A DNA stretch of 64,000 bases from Chelativorans alearensis (GCF_010993735.1 NZ_WQNI01000002.1:248001-312000), one strand, 5' to 3'. Counted from the first letter of the stretch, positions 46,353 to 56,465 are shown. Notes: generated from the sequence alone by a model not told the origin. A program made the numbers and translations.

Positions 46353-47294
46353 ATGAGCGAAGAATTTCTCGTTTCGGCAAAGCCCGACCTGCAAAGGGCG
46401 CGCGCTGCGTGGCTGACCGCACTCAGCCAAGAGCGGCGGCTGGCGCGGCTGACAGTGGAAGCTTATGAGCGGGACACGCGGCAGCTTCTGCAGTTTCTCA
46501 CCGGCCATTGCGGCGGCGCGCCGGGGATAGCCGAGATCGCCGACCTGCGGCCGGCGGACCTGCGCGCTTTCCTGGCCTCGCGGCGCACCGGCGGCGCCGG
46601 CGCGCGCACGCTCGGCCGGGGGCTTGCCGGCATCCGCTCGCTGCTGCGCTATCTGGAGCGGCGCGGGCTGGTGAATGCGGCGGGTGCGGGAGCGCTTCGC
46701 GCGCCACGGGCGCCGAAGGGCCTGCCGAAGCCGCTGACGGCGGCCGACGCGCGGCGCGTCGCCTCCGGCGAGGGGCAGCTTGCAGAGGAGCCATGGGTCG
46801 CCGCGCGCAATGCCGCCGTGCTGGCGTTGCTCTACGGCGCGGGCTTGCGCATCGGCGAAGCGCTTGCCCTTAGGGGCGGAGACATCGCGACGGCCGGAGA
46901 CAGCACGCTGCGCGTGACGGGCAAGGGCGGTAAGACCCGGGTGGTGCCGGTGCTGCCTGTCGTCTTCCAGGCCATTGCCGAATACCGCCGGCTCTGCCCT
47001 TATCATCTCAGCGCCGAGGCGCCGCTTTTCCGCGGAGCGCGGGGCGGAGCCCTGCAGCCGGCCATCATCCAGCGCGAGATGAAGAAGATGCGCTCGGCAC
47101 TCAACCTGCCGGAGACGGCAACGCCGCATGCGCTCCGCCACTCCTTCGCTACCCATCTGCTTGGCCGCGGCGGCGACCTGCGCGCCATCCAGGAGCTTTT
47201 GGGCCACGCCAGCCTGTCGACGACGCAGGTCTACACGGCAGTCGATACCTCGCGGCTCCTGGAGATCTACGACAATGCGCATCCGCGTGCGTGA
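46353..47294 (+). CDS. xerC: Tyrosine recombinase XerC
   Basis: 313-aa site-specific recombinase resolving chromosome dimers at dif with XerD. It has an N-terminal SAM-like core-binding domain (about 15-110) and a catalytic domain with the full residue set: Arg in GAGLRIGEAL, Lys in TGKGGKTR, HALRHSFATH (His and Arg), His in LLGHASLSTTQ, and Tyr nucleophile in VYTAVD. It is chromosomal housekeeping, not an integrase of a mobile element, since no attachment site or other mobile genes are adjacent. A stable hairpin covers its translation start. Confidence 0.93.
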   Translation: MSEEFLVSAKPDLQRARAAWLTALSQERRLARLTVEAYERDTRQLLQFLTGHCGGAPGIAEIADLRPADLRAFLASRRTGGAGARTLGRGLAGIRSLLRYLERRGLVNAAGAGALRAPRAPKGLPKPLTAADARRVASGEGQLAEEPWVAARNAAVLALLYGAGLRIGEALALRGGDIATAGDSTLRVTGKGGKTRVVPVLPVVFQAIAEYRRLCPYHLSAEAPLFRGARGGALQPAIIQREMKKMRSALNLPETATPHALRHSFATHLLGRGGDLRAIQELLGHASLSTTQVYTAVDTSRLLEIYDNAHPRA

Positions 47295-47356
47295 AGAGCG
47301 CAATTTGCATGGCCGGCTTAACTGTTTTGCCGTTTTCGTGCGGTAACAACGAACCC

Positions 47357-48424
47357 ATGAACCGAACCCGTGCTATCGCCGACCGCGTTGCCGCCCTTTC
47401 CCTGAGCCTCGTGGCGGCGGTCAATCTCCTGTTCGTACTGTTCTTCGCGGCGGTGCTGGTTCTTGTCAGCGGGCGCGCCCGCGCCGAGGAGGTGGCCTGT
47501 GAGGGCACCAATCTCGTCGAAGCGCTTTCCGAGCGCGATCCGGCGCGTTTGCGGCGGATGCGGGAGGAGGCCGCGGCCACGCCCAACGGCCAGGGGCTAT
47601 TGTGGCGTGTCGAGGGGAGGGACGGCCCACCCTCCTTCCTATTCGGCACAATGCACATGACGGACCCGCGAGTGGTGGCGATGCCGGCCGCAGCGCAAGC
47701 CGCCTTCGCCGCGGCGGATACCGTCGCCATCGAGACCACGGACCTGCTCGATGAGAAGGCGTTGATGGCGGCTCTGGCGGAAACGCCGGAGCTGATGATG
47801 TTCCCACCCGGAGAGGCGCTGACCGACCATCTGACGCCCGAAGAGCAGGAGCGGCTTCGCACCGCTCTCCAAACCTACGGCGTGCCGCTCCAGAGCGTCG
47901 TCAAGCTGAAGCCGTGGATGCTTCTCTCGCTCGTCGCGCAACCGGCCTGCGAGGTCGAGCGGCAGGAGGCGGGCGCGGTGGTGCTCGACGACAAGCTTGC
48001 ACGAGACGCGAGGGCGGCGGGCAAGCGGCTTGTCGGCCTCGAAACGGCGAGAGAGCAGTTTTCGGCCATAGCCTCGCTGCCGATGGAGATGCATATCGAG
48101 GGGCTTATCAGCACGATCGACCTGGGCGAGAACGTGGATGACGTCACCGAAACCATGATCGGGCTCTATCTCGACGGCGAGATCGGCATGGTCCTGCCGG
48201 CGATCACGAGCCTGCTGCCGCAAGGCGCACAGTTCGCAGCCGGCTCCGCGGCCTTCGAGGAGAAACTGATCAAGGCCCGCAACAGGGTCATGGCCGAGCG
48301 AGCCATTCCCCTGCTCGAAGAGGGCGGAGCCTTCATCGCCGTCGGCGCGCTGCACCTGCCGGGCGAGACAGGGCTTGTCGCGCTGCTGCGCGAGGAAGGC
48401 TACACGGTCAGCCGCGCCGACTAA
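47357..48424 (+). CDS. TraB/GumN family protein
   Basis: 355-aa exported or membrane-anchored protein with one N-terminal hydrophobic segment (SLSLVAAVNLLFVLFFAAVLVLVSGRARA). The mature part has family motifs LWRVEGRDGPPSFLFGTMHMTDPRV near the start and IAVGALHLPGETGLVALLREEGY at the end, both GxxH elements (GTMH and GALH) proposed as metal sites in the TraB/TIKI/GumN superfamily. I chose the ATG at 47357; upstream in-frame starts overlap xerC. Function is not established; a peptidase-like role is speculative. Confidence 0.85.
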   Translation: MNRTRAIADRVAALSLSLVAAVNLLFVLFFAAVLVLVSGRARAEEVACEGTNLVEALSERDPARLRRMREEAAATPNGQGLLWRVEGRDGPPSFLFGTMHMTDPRVVAMPAAAQAAFAAADTVAIETTDLLDEKALMAALAETPELMMFPPGEALTDHLTPEEQERLRTALQTYGVPLQSVVKLKPWMLLSLVAQPACEVERQEAGAVVLDDKLARDARAAGKRLVGLETAREQFSAIASLPMEMHIEGLISTIDLGENVDDVTETMIGLYLDGEIGMVLPAITSLLPQGAQFAAGSAAFEEKLIKARNRVMAERAIPLLEEGGAFIAVGALHLPGETGLVALLREEGYTVSRAD

Positions 48425-48471
48425 CGCATCGGCTCGAAAATCGGAATCGATTTTCGAGAAGCACGATGCGT
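48424..48471. repeat. Dispersed palindromic repeat, CCGGTT-core family, copy 2
   Basis: Outer arms ACGCATCG and CGATGCGT enclose GCTCGAAAATCGGAATCGATTTTCGAGAAGC, a diverged version of the 11863 element. It overlaps the last base of the preceding stop codon. Confidence 0.7.
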
Positions 48472-48485
48472 AGATTCAATCACCT

Positions 48486-48525
48486 ACAGCGTCCTTTGTG
48501 CGTCCTAAAGGACGCACAGTGCTGT
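48486..48525. repeat. Dispersed palindrome, AGCGTCC family, copy C
   Basis: ACAGCGTCCTTTGTGCGTCC followed by TAAAGGACGCACAGTGCTGT, the most symmetrical of the three copies, between convergent genes. Confidence 0.72.
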
Positions 48526-48544
48526 AAGGTCGGCGCGCTTCCAA

Positions 48545-49957
48545 TCAGGAATGGATCGGCTTGTCGAAGGTGGCGAGCGCGGCCTCCTTGACCGCTTCCG
48601 ACATGGTCGGGTGGGCATGGCAGGTGCGGGCGAGATCCTCGGACGAGCCGCCGAACTCCATCAGCACCGCCGCCTCGTGGATCATCTCTCCGGCGCCGAA
48701 GCCGACGATATGCGCGCCGAGCACGCGGTCGGTCTTCTTGTCGGCGAGGATCTTCACGAAACCGTCCGTGTGCAGCATCGAGCGGGCGCGGCCGTTGGCG
48801 CTGAAGGGGAACTTGCCGGCGTTGTATTCCACGCCTGCCTTCTTCAATTCCTCCTCCGTCTTGCCGACGGAGGCGATCTCGGGGCTCGTATAGACGACGC
48901 CGGGGATGACGTCGTAGTTCACATGGCCGGCCTGGCCGGCGATGATCTCGGCAACGGCGACGCCCTCATCCTCGGCCTTGTGGGCGAGCATCGGACCGGC
49001 GATCACGTCGCCGATGGCGTAGATGCCCTCGACATTGGTGCGCAAGTGCCCATCGGTCTTCACGCGGCCGCGCTCGTCCACCTCAACGCCCGCTTCCTCC
49101 AGCCCCAGCCCGTCGGTGAAGGGCCTGCGGCCGGTGGCCACCAGCACGACGGCGGCCTCGACGGTTTGTGACGCATCGCCGTTGGTCGGCTCGAAGGTCA
49201 CCTTGGCGCCCTTGCCGGCCTTGGAGACGTCCGTCACCTTGGCGCCCAAGTGGAAGGTGAAGCCCTGCTTGATGAGCATGCGCTGGAACTGCTTGGCCAC
49301 CTCGCCGTCCATGCCGGCGAGGAGGGTGTCGAGATATTCGACGACCGTCACCTTGGCGCCCAGCCGCGCCCACACCGAGCCCAACTCCAGCCCGATGACG
49401 CCGCCGCCGACCACCACCATGGTCTCCGGCACCTTGGTCAGCTCCAGCGCGCCGGTGGAGGAGACGATCACCTTCTCGTCGAACTTGACATCGACGCCGG
49501 GAATGCCGGCGACGTCCGAGCCGGTGGCGATGACGATGTTCTTCGTCTCGACCGTCTCTTCCTTGCCGTCCTCGCCGGCGACCACCACCTTGCCGGCGGC
49601 GGCGATCCTGCCGGTGCCGCGGAAGACGTCGATCTTGTTCTTCTTCATCAGGAAGTCGAGGCCCTTGACGTTCTGCTCGACCGTCTTGTCCTTGTGGGCC
49701 AGCATCTTTTTCAGGTCGAATTTCGGCTTGCCGACGTCGATGCCGAGGTCGGCAAAGGAATGCCCTGCCTCGGCGAACATCTCGGTGGCATGCAGCAGCG
49801 CCTTCGACGGGATGCAGCCGACATTGACGCAGGTGCCGCCATGGTTCGGCCGCTTCTCCACCACTGCCGTCTTCAGGCCGAGTTGGGCTGCCTTGATGGC
49901 GCAGACATAGCCTCCAGGGCCGGTTCCGATCACGACGACGTCGTAGGTGGTGGGCAT
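48545..49957 (-). CDS. lpdA: Dihydrolipoyl dehydrogenase (E3)
   Basis: 470-aa flavoprotein reoxidising dihydrolipoamide in 2-oxoacid dehydrogenase complexes. It shows the FAD motif [19 protein letters not shown], redox-active disulfide [19 protein letters not shown] motif [19 protein letters not shown], and C-terminal active-site [14 protein letters not shown] chose the ATG at 49957 (MPTTYD); the longer frame overlaps the untranslated region before lysE. It ends the minus-strand TCA cluster, so it most likely serves 2-oxoglutarate dehydrogenase with sucA and sucB. Confidence 0.96.
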   Translation of the reverse strand: MPTTYDVVVIGTGPGGYVCAIKAAQLGLKTAVVEKRPNHGGTCVNVGCIPSKALLHATEMFAEAGHSFADLGIDVGKPKFDLKKMLAHKDKTVEQNVKGLDFLMKKNKIDVFRGTGRIAAAGKVVVAGEDGKEETVETKNIVIATGSDVAGIPGVDVKFDEKVIVSSTGALELTKVPETMVVVGGGVIGLELGSVWARLGAKVTVVEYLDTLLAGMDGEVAKQFQRMLIKQGFTFHLGAKVTDVSKAGKGAKVTFEPTNGDASQTVEAAVVLVATGRRPFTDGLGLEEAGVEVDERGRVKTDGHLRTNVEGIYAIGDVIAGPMLAHKAEDEGVAVAEIIAGQAGHVNYDVIPGVVYTSPEIASVGKTEEELKKAGVEYNAGKFPFSANGRARSMLHTDGFVKILADKKTDRVLGAHIVGFGAGEMIHEAAVLMEFGGSSEDLARTCHAHPTMSEAVKEAALATFDKPIHS

Positions 49958-50004
49958 CGTTCTCTCCGTTTGGGGTGGAAGGCGGCGTGTGGGTTCGGTG
50001 AGGA

Positions 50005-50616
50005 TTATCGGTCGGCGAAGGCGAGGCGCAGGCCAAAGCCGGCAAAGGCGGCGGCCGTCGCGCGCCGCATCCACTTCATCACCGTCTCGCTTCTCAAGAC
50101 CTTCTCGCCGACAAGGGCGGCGAAGCCGCCATAGACGAGGAAGACGGCAAAGGTCATGGCCATGAAGACGGCGCCGAGGATGAGCATCTGGCTGACCGAG
50201 CCGGCGGCGGGATCGATGAACTGCGGTAGGAAGGCGAGGAAGAAGAGGGACAGCTTCGGGTTAAGAATATTGATCAGGAAGCCGGTCCTGACGATCGCCA
50301 TCGCGGCCAGCGGCCGGCGTTCGCCGGCATTGATCCTGAGCGGGCCCGCTTCCTTCAGGGTCTGCCAGGCGAGATAGAGAAGATAAGCGACGCCGGCGAG
50401 CTTGATCGCCTGGAACAGCAGCGCACTCGTGTGGAGAAGGGCGGCAAGGCCGACAACGGAAGCGAAAAGGGCCGGCAGGATGCCGAGCGTGCAGCCGAAG
50501 GCAGCAGCGAAGCTCGCCCTGCGTCCGTTAGCAAGGCCGGTGGCGACGGTGTAGACGACGCCGGTGCCGGGGATGAGGATGACGATCAGGGAGGTGACGA
50601 GGAACTCGATGCTCAT
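50005..50616 (-). CDS. LysE family amino acid/metabolite exporter
   Basis: 203-aa inner-membrane protein with about six hydrophobic helices. The opening [41 protein letters not shown] has the LysE/RhtB signature (PGP-like PGT), and [22 protein letters not shown] is the second conserved region. It lies between sucB and lpdA on the same strand, so it is probably carried on the TCA transcript or a local promoter. Substrate unknown; a homoserine/threonine-type solute is possible. Confidence 0.87.
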   Translation of the reverse strand: MSIEFLVTSLIVILIPGTGVVYTVATGLANGRRASFAAAFGCTLGILPALFASVVGLAALLHTSALLFQAIKLAGVAYLLYLAWQTLKEAGPLRINAGERRPLAAMAIVRTGFLINILNPKLSLFFLAFLPQFIDPAAGSVSQMLILGAVFMAMTFAVFLVYGGFAALVGEKVLRSETVMKWMRRATAAAFAGFGLRLAFADR

Positions 50617-50736
50617 CGGCGGGACTCCGGGGAGGAGGGGTGGGACGGTCGGCTATCCGGAAAGGTCGACGCCCCTTCGCGTGACACAGAATCGTCGTCT
50701 CCGGACATGAGCAAGTCCCCCTGACCCTTCCTTATC

Positions 50737-52299
50737 CTAAAGATCGAGCACCAGCCGCTCCGGGTCCTCCAGCACCTCCTTGACGCGCACGAGGAAAGTC
50801 ACCGCTTCCTTGCCGTCGACGATGCGGTGATCGTAGGAGAGCGCCAGGTACATCATCGGGCGGATCTTGATCTCGCCGCCGACGACCATCGGCCGCTCCT
50901 GTATCTTGTGCATGCCGAGGATGCCCGACTGCGGGGCGTTCAGGATCGGTGTCGACATGAGCGAGCCGTAGACGCCGCCATTGGAGATGGTGAAGGTGCC
51001 GCCCTGCATCTCGGCCATCGACAATTTGCCGTCGCGGGCGGCCGCGCCCAGCCGGCCGATCTCCTTCTCGACCTCGGCGATCCCCATGCGGTCGGCATCG
51101 CGCACGACCGGAACGACAAGGCCGCGCTCGGTGCCGACGGCGACGCCGATGTGGCAGAAATTCTTGTAGATGATGTCGGTGCCGTCGATCTCGGCGTTCA
51201 CCGCCGGGATCTCATGCAGCGCGTGGCACACCGCCTTCGTGAAGAAGCCCATGAAGCCCAGCTTTACGCCGTGTCTCTTCTCGAACAGGTCCTTGTACTT
51301 CTTGCGCAGGTCCATCACTGCCGTCATGTCCACCTCGTTGAAGGTGGTGAGCATGGCAGCCGTCTGCTGCGCCTCCTTGAGCCTGCGGGCGATTGTCTGG
51401 CGCAGGCGCGTCATCTTCACGCGCTCCTCGCGCGCCTCATCTTCGGCCGGCGCGGGCGCACGGGCGACCTTCGGCGCCTCGGCGGGCTCGCTGGGCGCGG
51501 CACGGCCGCGCTGCTCCATCGCTGCCAAAACGTCGCCCTTGAGCACCTGGCCGTCCTTGCCGGAGCCGGCCACCTCGGAGGCCTTCAGCCCCTGCTCCTT
51601 CAACAGCTTGGCGGCGGAGGGCGCGGGCGGACGGGCCGTTTCCCTGGCGCCGGTCTCGTTTTCGGCGGGCGCTGCCGCTGCCTCGCCGCTTTCCCTCTTC
51701 ACGGCGGTGCTGTCTGCCACGCTTTCCTCGATGCGGGCAAGAAGGGCGCCGACCTGAACCTCGTCGCCCGTCTTCACCATAAGCTCGCGCAGCACGCCGG
51801 TGACAGGCGCCATGATCTCCTGAGCGGCCTTGTCGGTCTCCAGCTCCAGGATGGCCTCGTCGGCCTTCACCACGTCGCCGACCTTCTTGTATATCTCGCC
51901 GACCTCGGCCTCGGTGACGGATTCGCCGGCCGAAGGCACATTGACCTCGACGATCTTGCCGCCCGCGCCGGCCGGTCCTTCGACTTTCTCCGCTTTCACC
52001 TGTCCCTCTTCCTTTTCCTTCTTCGCGGGCTTTTCCGCAGGCTTCTCGGCGCCGGCAGCCTTGCCGTCGGCGATGGCACCCAGAAGTGCGCCGACCTCCA
52101 CCGTTTCGCCTTCCTTGACGGCGACCTCCTCGAGTGTGCCGGCGGCGGGCGCGGGGACCTCGACGGTCACCTTGTCGGTCTCCAATTCGACGATCGGCTC
52201 ATCGATCTTGATGGCGTCGCCGACATTCTTGAACCAGCGGCCGATGGTCGCCTCGGTGACGGATTCGCCCAGTGTGGGAACGCGGATTTCGGTGGCCAT
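50737..52299 (-). CDS. sucB: 2-oxoglutarate dehydrogenase E2 (dihydrolipoyl succinyltransferase) with two lipoyl domains
   Basis: 520 aa, longer than the roughly 400-420 aa of most SucB proteins because it carries two lipoyl domains: residues about 1-80 ([12 protein letters not shown], lipoyl Lys in ETDK) and about 115-190 ([13 protein letters not shown]). An Ala/Glu/Lys linker separates them. Then come the E3-binding domain ([31 protein letters not shown]) and the catalytic domain ending [21 protein letters not shown]. It follows sucA after 135 bp of repeat elements. The catalytic domain contains the SucB-type [19 protein letters not shown], supporting succinyltransferase rather than acetyltransferase. 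Confidence 0.94.
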   Translation of the reverse strand: MATEIRVPTLGESVTEATIGRWFKNVGDAIKIDEPIVELETDKVTVEVPAPAAGTLEEVAVKEGETVEVGALLGAIADGKAAGAEKPAEKPAKKEKEEGQVKAEKVEGPAGAGGKIVEVNVPSAGESVTEAEVGEIYKKVGDVVKADEAILELETDKAAQEIMAPVTGVLRELMVKTGDEVQVGALLARIEESVADSTAVKRESGEAAAAPAENETGARETARPPAPSAAKLLKEQGLKASEVAGSGKDGQVLKGDVLAAMEQRGRAAPSEPAEAPKVARAPAPAEDEAREERVKMTRLRQTIARRLKEAQQTAAMLTTFNEVDMTAVMDLRKKYKDLFEKRHGVKLGFMGFFTKAVCHALHEIPAVNAEIDGTDIIYKNFCHIGVAVGTERGLVVPVVRDADRMGIAEVEKEIGRLGAAARDGKLSMAEMQGGTFTISNGGVYGSLMSTPILNAPQSGILGMHKIQERPMVVGGEIKIRPMMYLALSYDHRIVDGKEAVTFLVRVKEVLEDPERLVLDL

Positions 52300-52334
52300 G
52301 GATCTGTTTCCGTTGGTTCTGTTCGATCGGTTGC

Positions 52335-52375
52335 TAGATCGTGATGCCTCTTCGTGGAATCGGTATCACGATCTA
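52335..52375. repeat. Palindromic repeat between sucA and sucB
   Basis: Perfect 11-bp arms TAGATCGTGAT and ATCACGATCTA around GCCTCTTCGTGGAATCGGT, a hairpin in the intercistronic RNA just upstream of sucB. Confidence 0.7.
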
Positions 52376-52388
52376 TCTATTTGTTTCA

Positions 52389-52433
52389 GCATGACCTTAT
52401 CCGAAAACCGGTATCCACTTTTCGGGGTCATGC
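52389..52433. repeat. Dispersed palindromic repeat, CCGGTT-core family, copy 3
   Basis: GCATGACC and GGTCATGC flank CGAAAACCGGTATCCACTTTTCG. It lies one base after the sucA stop codon. Core shared with 11863-11908 and 48424-48471. Confidence 0.75.
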
Positions 52434-52434
52434 C

Positions 52435-55419
52435 CTAGCTGCCTAACGCGTCCTCCAGGAAGGCCGCAAGTTGCTCCATGTGTTTCGACATGAGCCCCGT
52501 CGCCGGCGAGGCGGAGGCCGGGCGGCCGGTGTAGCGCACGCGCTGGCGTTTGGCCTCGATGTGCTGCAGCACCCATTCCAGATACGGGTCGATGAAGGAC
52601 CAGGCGCCCATGTTCTTGGGCTCCTCCTGGCACCAGACCATCTCCGCATTGCGGAAACGCGACAACTCGGTGATCAGCGCCTTCGCCGGGAAGGGGTAGA
52701 GCTGCTCGACACGCAACAGGTAGACGTCGTTGATGCCGCGCTTCTCGCGCTCCTCGTAGAGGTCGTAATAGACCTTGCCGGAGCACATGACGACGCGGCG
52801 GATCTTCGAATCCTTGACGAGCTTGATCTCCTTGTCGAGATACTGCGCATCGTCCCACAGGAGCCGGTGGAAGGAGCTCTCGCCGGACATCTCCGGCAGG
52901 GTGGAAACCGCCCGCTTGTGGCGCAGGAGCGACTTCGGCGTCATCAGGATGAGCGGCTTGCGGAAGTCGCGCTTCAACTGCCGGCGCAGGATGTGGAAGT
53001 AGTTTGCCGGCGTGGTGACGTTCGCCACCTGCATGTTGTCCTCGGCGCACATCTGCAGGAAACGCTCCAGGCGCGCGGAGGAGTGCTCCGGCCCCTGGCC
53101 CTCGTAGCCGTGTGGCAGGAGGCAGACAAGGCCCGACATCCTGAGCCACTTGCGCTCGCCGGACGAGACGAACTGGTCGAAGACGACCTGGGCGCCGTTG
53201 GCGAAGTCGCCGAACTGGGCTTCCCAGAGCGTCAGCGCGCGCGGCTCTGCCAGCGAGTAGCCATATTCGAAGCCGAGCACGGCCTCCTCCGAGAGCATCG
53301 AGTTGATGACCTCGTAGTAGGACTGCTGGGGCCCCAGATTGTTGAGCGGGATGAAGCGGCTCTCGTCGCGCTGATCGTAAAGCACTGAGTGGCGCTGGGA
53401 AAAGGTGCCGCGCTCGGAATCCTGGCCGGACAGGCGCACCGGATTGCCCTCCAGAAGAATTGAGCCGAAGGCGAGCGCTTCGGCCGTTGCCCAATCGATG
53501 CCTTCGCCCGACTCCATCATCTTCCTGCGGTTGTCGAGGAAGCGCTGGGCAGTGCGGTGGACCTCGAAACCCTCGGGTACCTCGGTCAGCTTCTTGCCGA
53601 TTTCCTTCAGGGTCTTCACCGGAACGGCAGTCTTGCCGCGGCGCTGCTCGTCCTCGTTGTCGGCTTTTCTCAAGCCGGACCAGGCGCCGTCCAGCCAGTC
53701 GGCCTTGTTGGGCCTGTAGGATTGGCCGGCCTCGAACTCGGCTTCCAATTGGGCGCGCCAATCCGCCTTCATCCGCTCGATCTCGTCTTCGGTGACGAGG
53801 CCCTCGTCCAAGAGCTTCTTGGAATAGATCGCGCCGGTCGTCGGGTGCTTGCGGATCTCGCGATACATGATCGGCTGCGTGAATGCCGGCTCGTCGGCCT
53901 CGTTGTGGCCGTAGCGGCGGTAGCAGAACATGTCGATGACGACAGGCTTGTGGAACTGCATGCGGAACTCGGTCGCCACCTTTGCCGCATAGACGACCGC
54001 CTCCGGGTCGTCGCCGTTTACGTGGAAGATCGGCGCTTCGACCATCTTCGCCACATCCGAGGGATAGGGCGAGGAGCGCGAGAAGCGCGGATTGGTGGTG
54101 AAGCCGATCTGGTTGTTGATGATGAAATGCACCGTACCGGCGACGCGGTGCCCTTTGAGGCCGGAAAGGCCGAAGCACTCGGCCACCACGCCCTGCCCGG
54201 CGAAGGCGGCGTCGCCGTGCAGCAGCAGCGGCATGACACGGGCGCGCTCGGGCAGCGGCACGACCTCCTCGCGCGTGCGGCCATAGACCTGGTCCTGCTT
54301 GGCGCGCGCCTTGCCCATGACGACCGGGTTGACGATCTCCAGATGCGAGGGGTTGGCCGTCAGCGACAGGTGCACCGTGTTGCCGTCGAACTCGCGGTCG
54401 GAGGAGGCACCGAGGTGGTATTTCACATCGCCGGAGCCCTCCACGTCGTCAGGGGTGAAGGAGCCGCCCTTGAACTCGTGGAAGATGGCGCGGTGCGGTT
54501 TGGCGAGGACCTGGCTGAGCACATTGAGGCGGCCGCGATGGGCCATGCCGAGCACGATCTCCTTCAGGCCTAATTGGCCGCCGCGCTTGATGATCTGCTC
54601 GAGCGCCGGGATCAGCGCTTCGCCGCCATCGAGGCCGAAGCGCTTGGTTCCCTTGTATTTCACATCGATGAACTGCTCGAAGCCTTCCGCCTCGATCAGC
54701 TTCTGCAGGATGGCCTTCTTGCCGTTGGCGGTGAAGTCCACCCCTTTGTCCGGCCCCTCGATGCGCTCCTGGATCCAGGCTTTCTCCTCGGGGTTGGAGA
54801 TGTGCATGAACTCGACGCCCAGCGTCGAGCAATAGGTGCGCTTGAGGATCGCCAGCATGTCGCGGATGGTGGCGGTCTCGAGCCCGAGAACGTTGTCGAT
54901 GAAGATGGGGCGGTCGAAATCGCCCTCGGTGAAGCCGTAGGCCTCGGGCGAGAGCTCGTTATAGTCCTCCAGCGGCTTGGCGATGCCGAGGGGGTCCAGG
55001 TCGGCGTGCAGATGCCCGCGCATGCGGTAGGCACGGATCATCATGATGGCGCGGACGGAATCTCGTGTGGCGCGCTGCACCTCGGCTTCCGTCATCGCGG
55101 CGCCTATCTTGGCCGCCTTTTCCCTTATCTTGTTGTCGAAATGGCTCTCCAGCGGCCCCCAGTCGCCGTCAAAGGCCGAGACCAGCTCGCCGTTGGCGGT
55201 GATCGGCCAGCCCTTCTTCTTCCACGAGGCGCCGGCGGCGGCCTTCTTCACGTCCGCCGCGCTGTCCTTGAGTTGGCTGAAATAGGCCCGCCAGTCCTCA
55301 TTGACCGAAGCCGGATCGGCCTCGTAGTCGGCGTAGAGTTCCTCGATATAGGCGGCGTTGCCGCCGTAGAGGAAGGATGTGAGGGAGAATTCGTCGTTGG
55401 CCTGATCTTGCCGTGCCAT
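52435..55419 (-). CDS. sucA: 2-oxoglutarate dehydrogenase E1 component
   Basis: 994-aa thiamin-diphosphate enzyme decarboxylating 2-oxoglutarate. Family segments are clear: FLYGGNAAYIEELYADYEADP near the start, LGMAHRGRLNVLSQVLAKP, the ThDP motif region GDAAFAGQGVVAECFGLSGL, YGHNEADEPAFTQP, and the C-terminal LPHGYEGQGPEHSSARLERFLQM. I chose the ATG at 55419 (MARQDQAND), the conserved start; the longer frame runs through an intergenic repeat. It works with SucB, Lpd and the upstream sucCD products. Confidence 0.97.
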   Translation of the reverse strand: MARQDQANDEFSLTSFLYGGNAAYIEELYADYEADPASVNEDWRAYFSQLKDSAADVKKAAAGASWKKKGWPITANGELVSAFDGDWGPLESHFDNKIREKAAKIGAAMTEAEVQRATRDSVRAIMMIRAYRMRGHLHADLDPLGIAKPLEDYNELSPEAYGFTEGDFDRPIFIDNVLGLETATIRDMLAILKRTYCSTLGVEFMHISNPEEKAWIQERIEGPDKGVDFTANGKKAILQKLIEAEGFEQFIDVKYKGTKRFGLDGGEALIPALEQIIKRGGQLGLKEIVLGMAHRGRLNVLSQVLAKPHRAIFHEFKGGSFTPDDVEGSGDVKYHLGASSDREFDGNTVHLSLTANPSHLEIVNPVVMGKARAKQDQVYGRTREEVVPLPERARVMPLLLHGDAAFAGQGVVAECFGLSGLKGHRVAGTVHFIINNQIGFTTNPRFSRSSPYPSDVAKMVEAPIFHVNGDDPEAVVYAAKVATEFRMQFHKPVVIDMFCYRRYGHNEADEPAFTQPIMYREIRKHPTTGAIYSKKLLDEGLVTEDEIERMKADWRAQLEAEFEAGQSYRPNKADWLDGAWSGLRKADNEDEQRRGKTAVPVKTLKEIGKKLTEVPEGFEVHRTAQRFLDNRRKMMESGEGIDWATAEALAFGSILLEGNPVRLSGQDSERGTFSQRHSVLYDQRDESRFIPLNNLGPQQSYYEVINSMLSEEAVLGFEYGYSLAEPRALTLWEAQFGDFANGAQVVFDQFVSSGERKWLRMSGLVCLLPHGYEGQGPEHSSARLERFLQMCAEDNMQVANVTTPANYFHILRRQLKRDFRKPLILMTPKSLLRHKRAVSTLPEMSGESSFHRLLWDDAQYLDKEIKLVKDSKIRRVVMCSGKVYYDLYEEREKRGINDVYLLRVEQLYPFPAKALITELSRFRNAEMVWCQEEPKNMGAWSFIDPYLEWVLQHIEAKRQRVRYTGRPASASPATGLMSKHMEQLAAFLEDALGS

Positions 55420-55464
55420 CTGTCTTAACCGGGTTTTTCGCCGGTCTCCTGTTTTATAGTGAGT

Positions 55465-55548
55465 AGTGAGTAGGGAATAGTGAGTGGTAGCTCTTCGCCC
55501 GCTCACGTCGCTCATTCACTACTCTCTACTCACTATTCCCTACTCACT
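55465..55548. repeat. 21-bp inverted repeat between sucD and sucA
   Basis: AGTGAGTAGGGAATAGTGAGT (55465-55485) and its exact reverse complement (55528-55548) with a 42-bp spacer. Flanks continue the AGTGAGTAG-type wording. It could end or attenuate the sucD transcript or stabilise its 3-prime end. Confidence 0.8.
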
Positions 55549-55551
55549 CAC

Positions 55552-56457
55552 TTACCCTCGGATCGCCTCGACCAGGGTTTTTCCAAGGCGCGCGGGCGAG
55601 GGCGAGACCCTGATGCCGGCGCGCTCCATGGCTTCGATCTTGTCTTCGGCGCCGCCCTTGCCGCCGGAGATCACCGCGCCGGCGTGGCCCATGGTGCGTC
55701 CGGGAGGGGCAGTGCGGCCGGCAATGAAGCCGGCCATCGGCTTCTTGCGGCCCTTCTTCGCCTCGTCCAGGATGAACTGCGCTGCATCCTCTTCCGCCGA
55801 GCCGCCGATCTCGCCGATCATGACGATGGATTCCGTCGCCTCGTCGGCCAGGAACATCTCCAAAACGTCGATGAACTCCGTGCCCTTTACGGGGTCGCCG
55901 CCGATGCCGACGGCCGTCGTCTGGCCGAGCCCCTCGTTGGTGGTCTGGAACACGGCCTCATAGGTAAGCGTGCCCGAGCGCGATACAACGCCCACCGAGC
56001 CCTTCTTGAAGATGTTGCCCGGCATGATGCCGATCTTGCATTCGTCGGGGGTCAAGACACCCGGGCAGTTCGGCCCGATCAGGCGGGAGTTCGACTTGTC
56101 GAGCCGCGCCTTGACCTTGACCATGTCCATCACGGGAATGCCTTCGGTGATGCAGACGATGAGCGGGATTTCCGCCTCGATCGCCTCGACGATGGCCGCG
56201 GCCGCGCCTGCCGGCGGCACGTAGATCACGGAAGCGTTCGCCCCCGTCTTCTCCTTGCCCTCGGCCACGGAGGCGAAGATCGGCAGCTGCGCGCCGCTTT
56301 CGACCGAGCCCCAGGTCTCGCCGCCCTTCTTCGGGTGGACGCCGCCCACCATCTTCGTGCCGTTATAGGCAAGCGCCTGCTCGGTATGGAAGGTGCCGGT
56401 CTTGCCGGTGAGGCCCTGGACGAGAACCCTGGTGTCTTTGTTGACGAGGATGGACAT
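55552..56457 (-). CDS. sucD: Succinate-CoA ligase, ADP/GDP-forming, alpha subunit
   Basis: 301-aa subunit with the CoA-binding domain ([18 protein letters not shown]), phospho-His region [10 protein letters not shown] and the [16 protein letters not shown] segment. It pairs with SucC for substrate-level phosphorylation. Normally it follows sucC directly; here the vapBC-cupin cassette lies between them, and the cupin stop is 8 nt before sucD, so transcription from sucC must cross the cassette, or a cassette promoter must also serve sucD. Confidence 0.97.
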   Translation of the reverse strand: MSILVNKDTRVLVQGLTGKTGTFHTEQALAYNGTKMVGGVHPKKGGETWGSVESGAQLPIFASVAEGKEKTGANASVIYVPPAGAAAAIVEAIEAEIPLIVCITEGIPVMDMVKVKARLDKSNSRLIGPNCPGVLTPDECKIGIMPGNIFKKGSVGVVSRSGTLTYEAVFQTTNEGLGQTTAVGIGGDPVKGTEFIDVLEMFLADEATESIVMIGEIGGSAEEDAAQFILDEAKKGRKKPMAGFIAGRTAPPGRTMGHAGAVISGGKGGAEDKIEAMERAGIRVSPSPARLGKTLVEAIRG

Positions 56458-56465
56458 TCTTTCTC

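Noticed and set aside
46353-47294. Tyrosine recombinase as integrase of a mobile element
   Set aside because: Motifs and length fit chromosomal XerC; no tRNA attachment site, direct repeats or cargo genes lie nearby.
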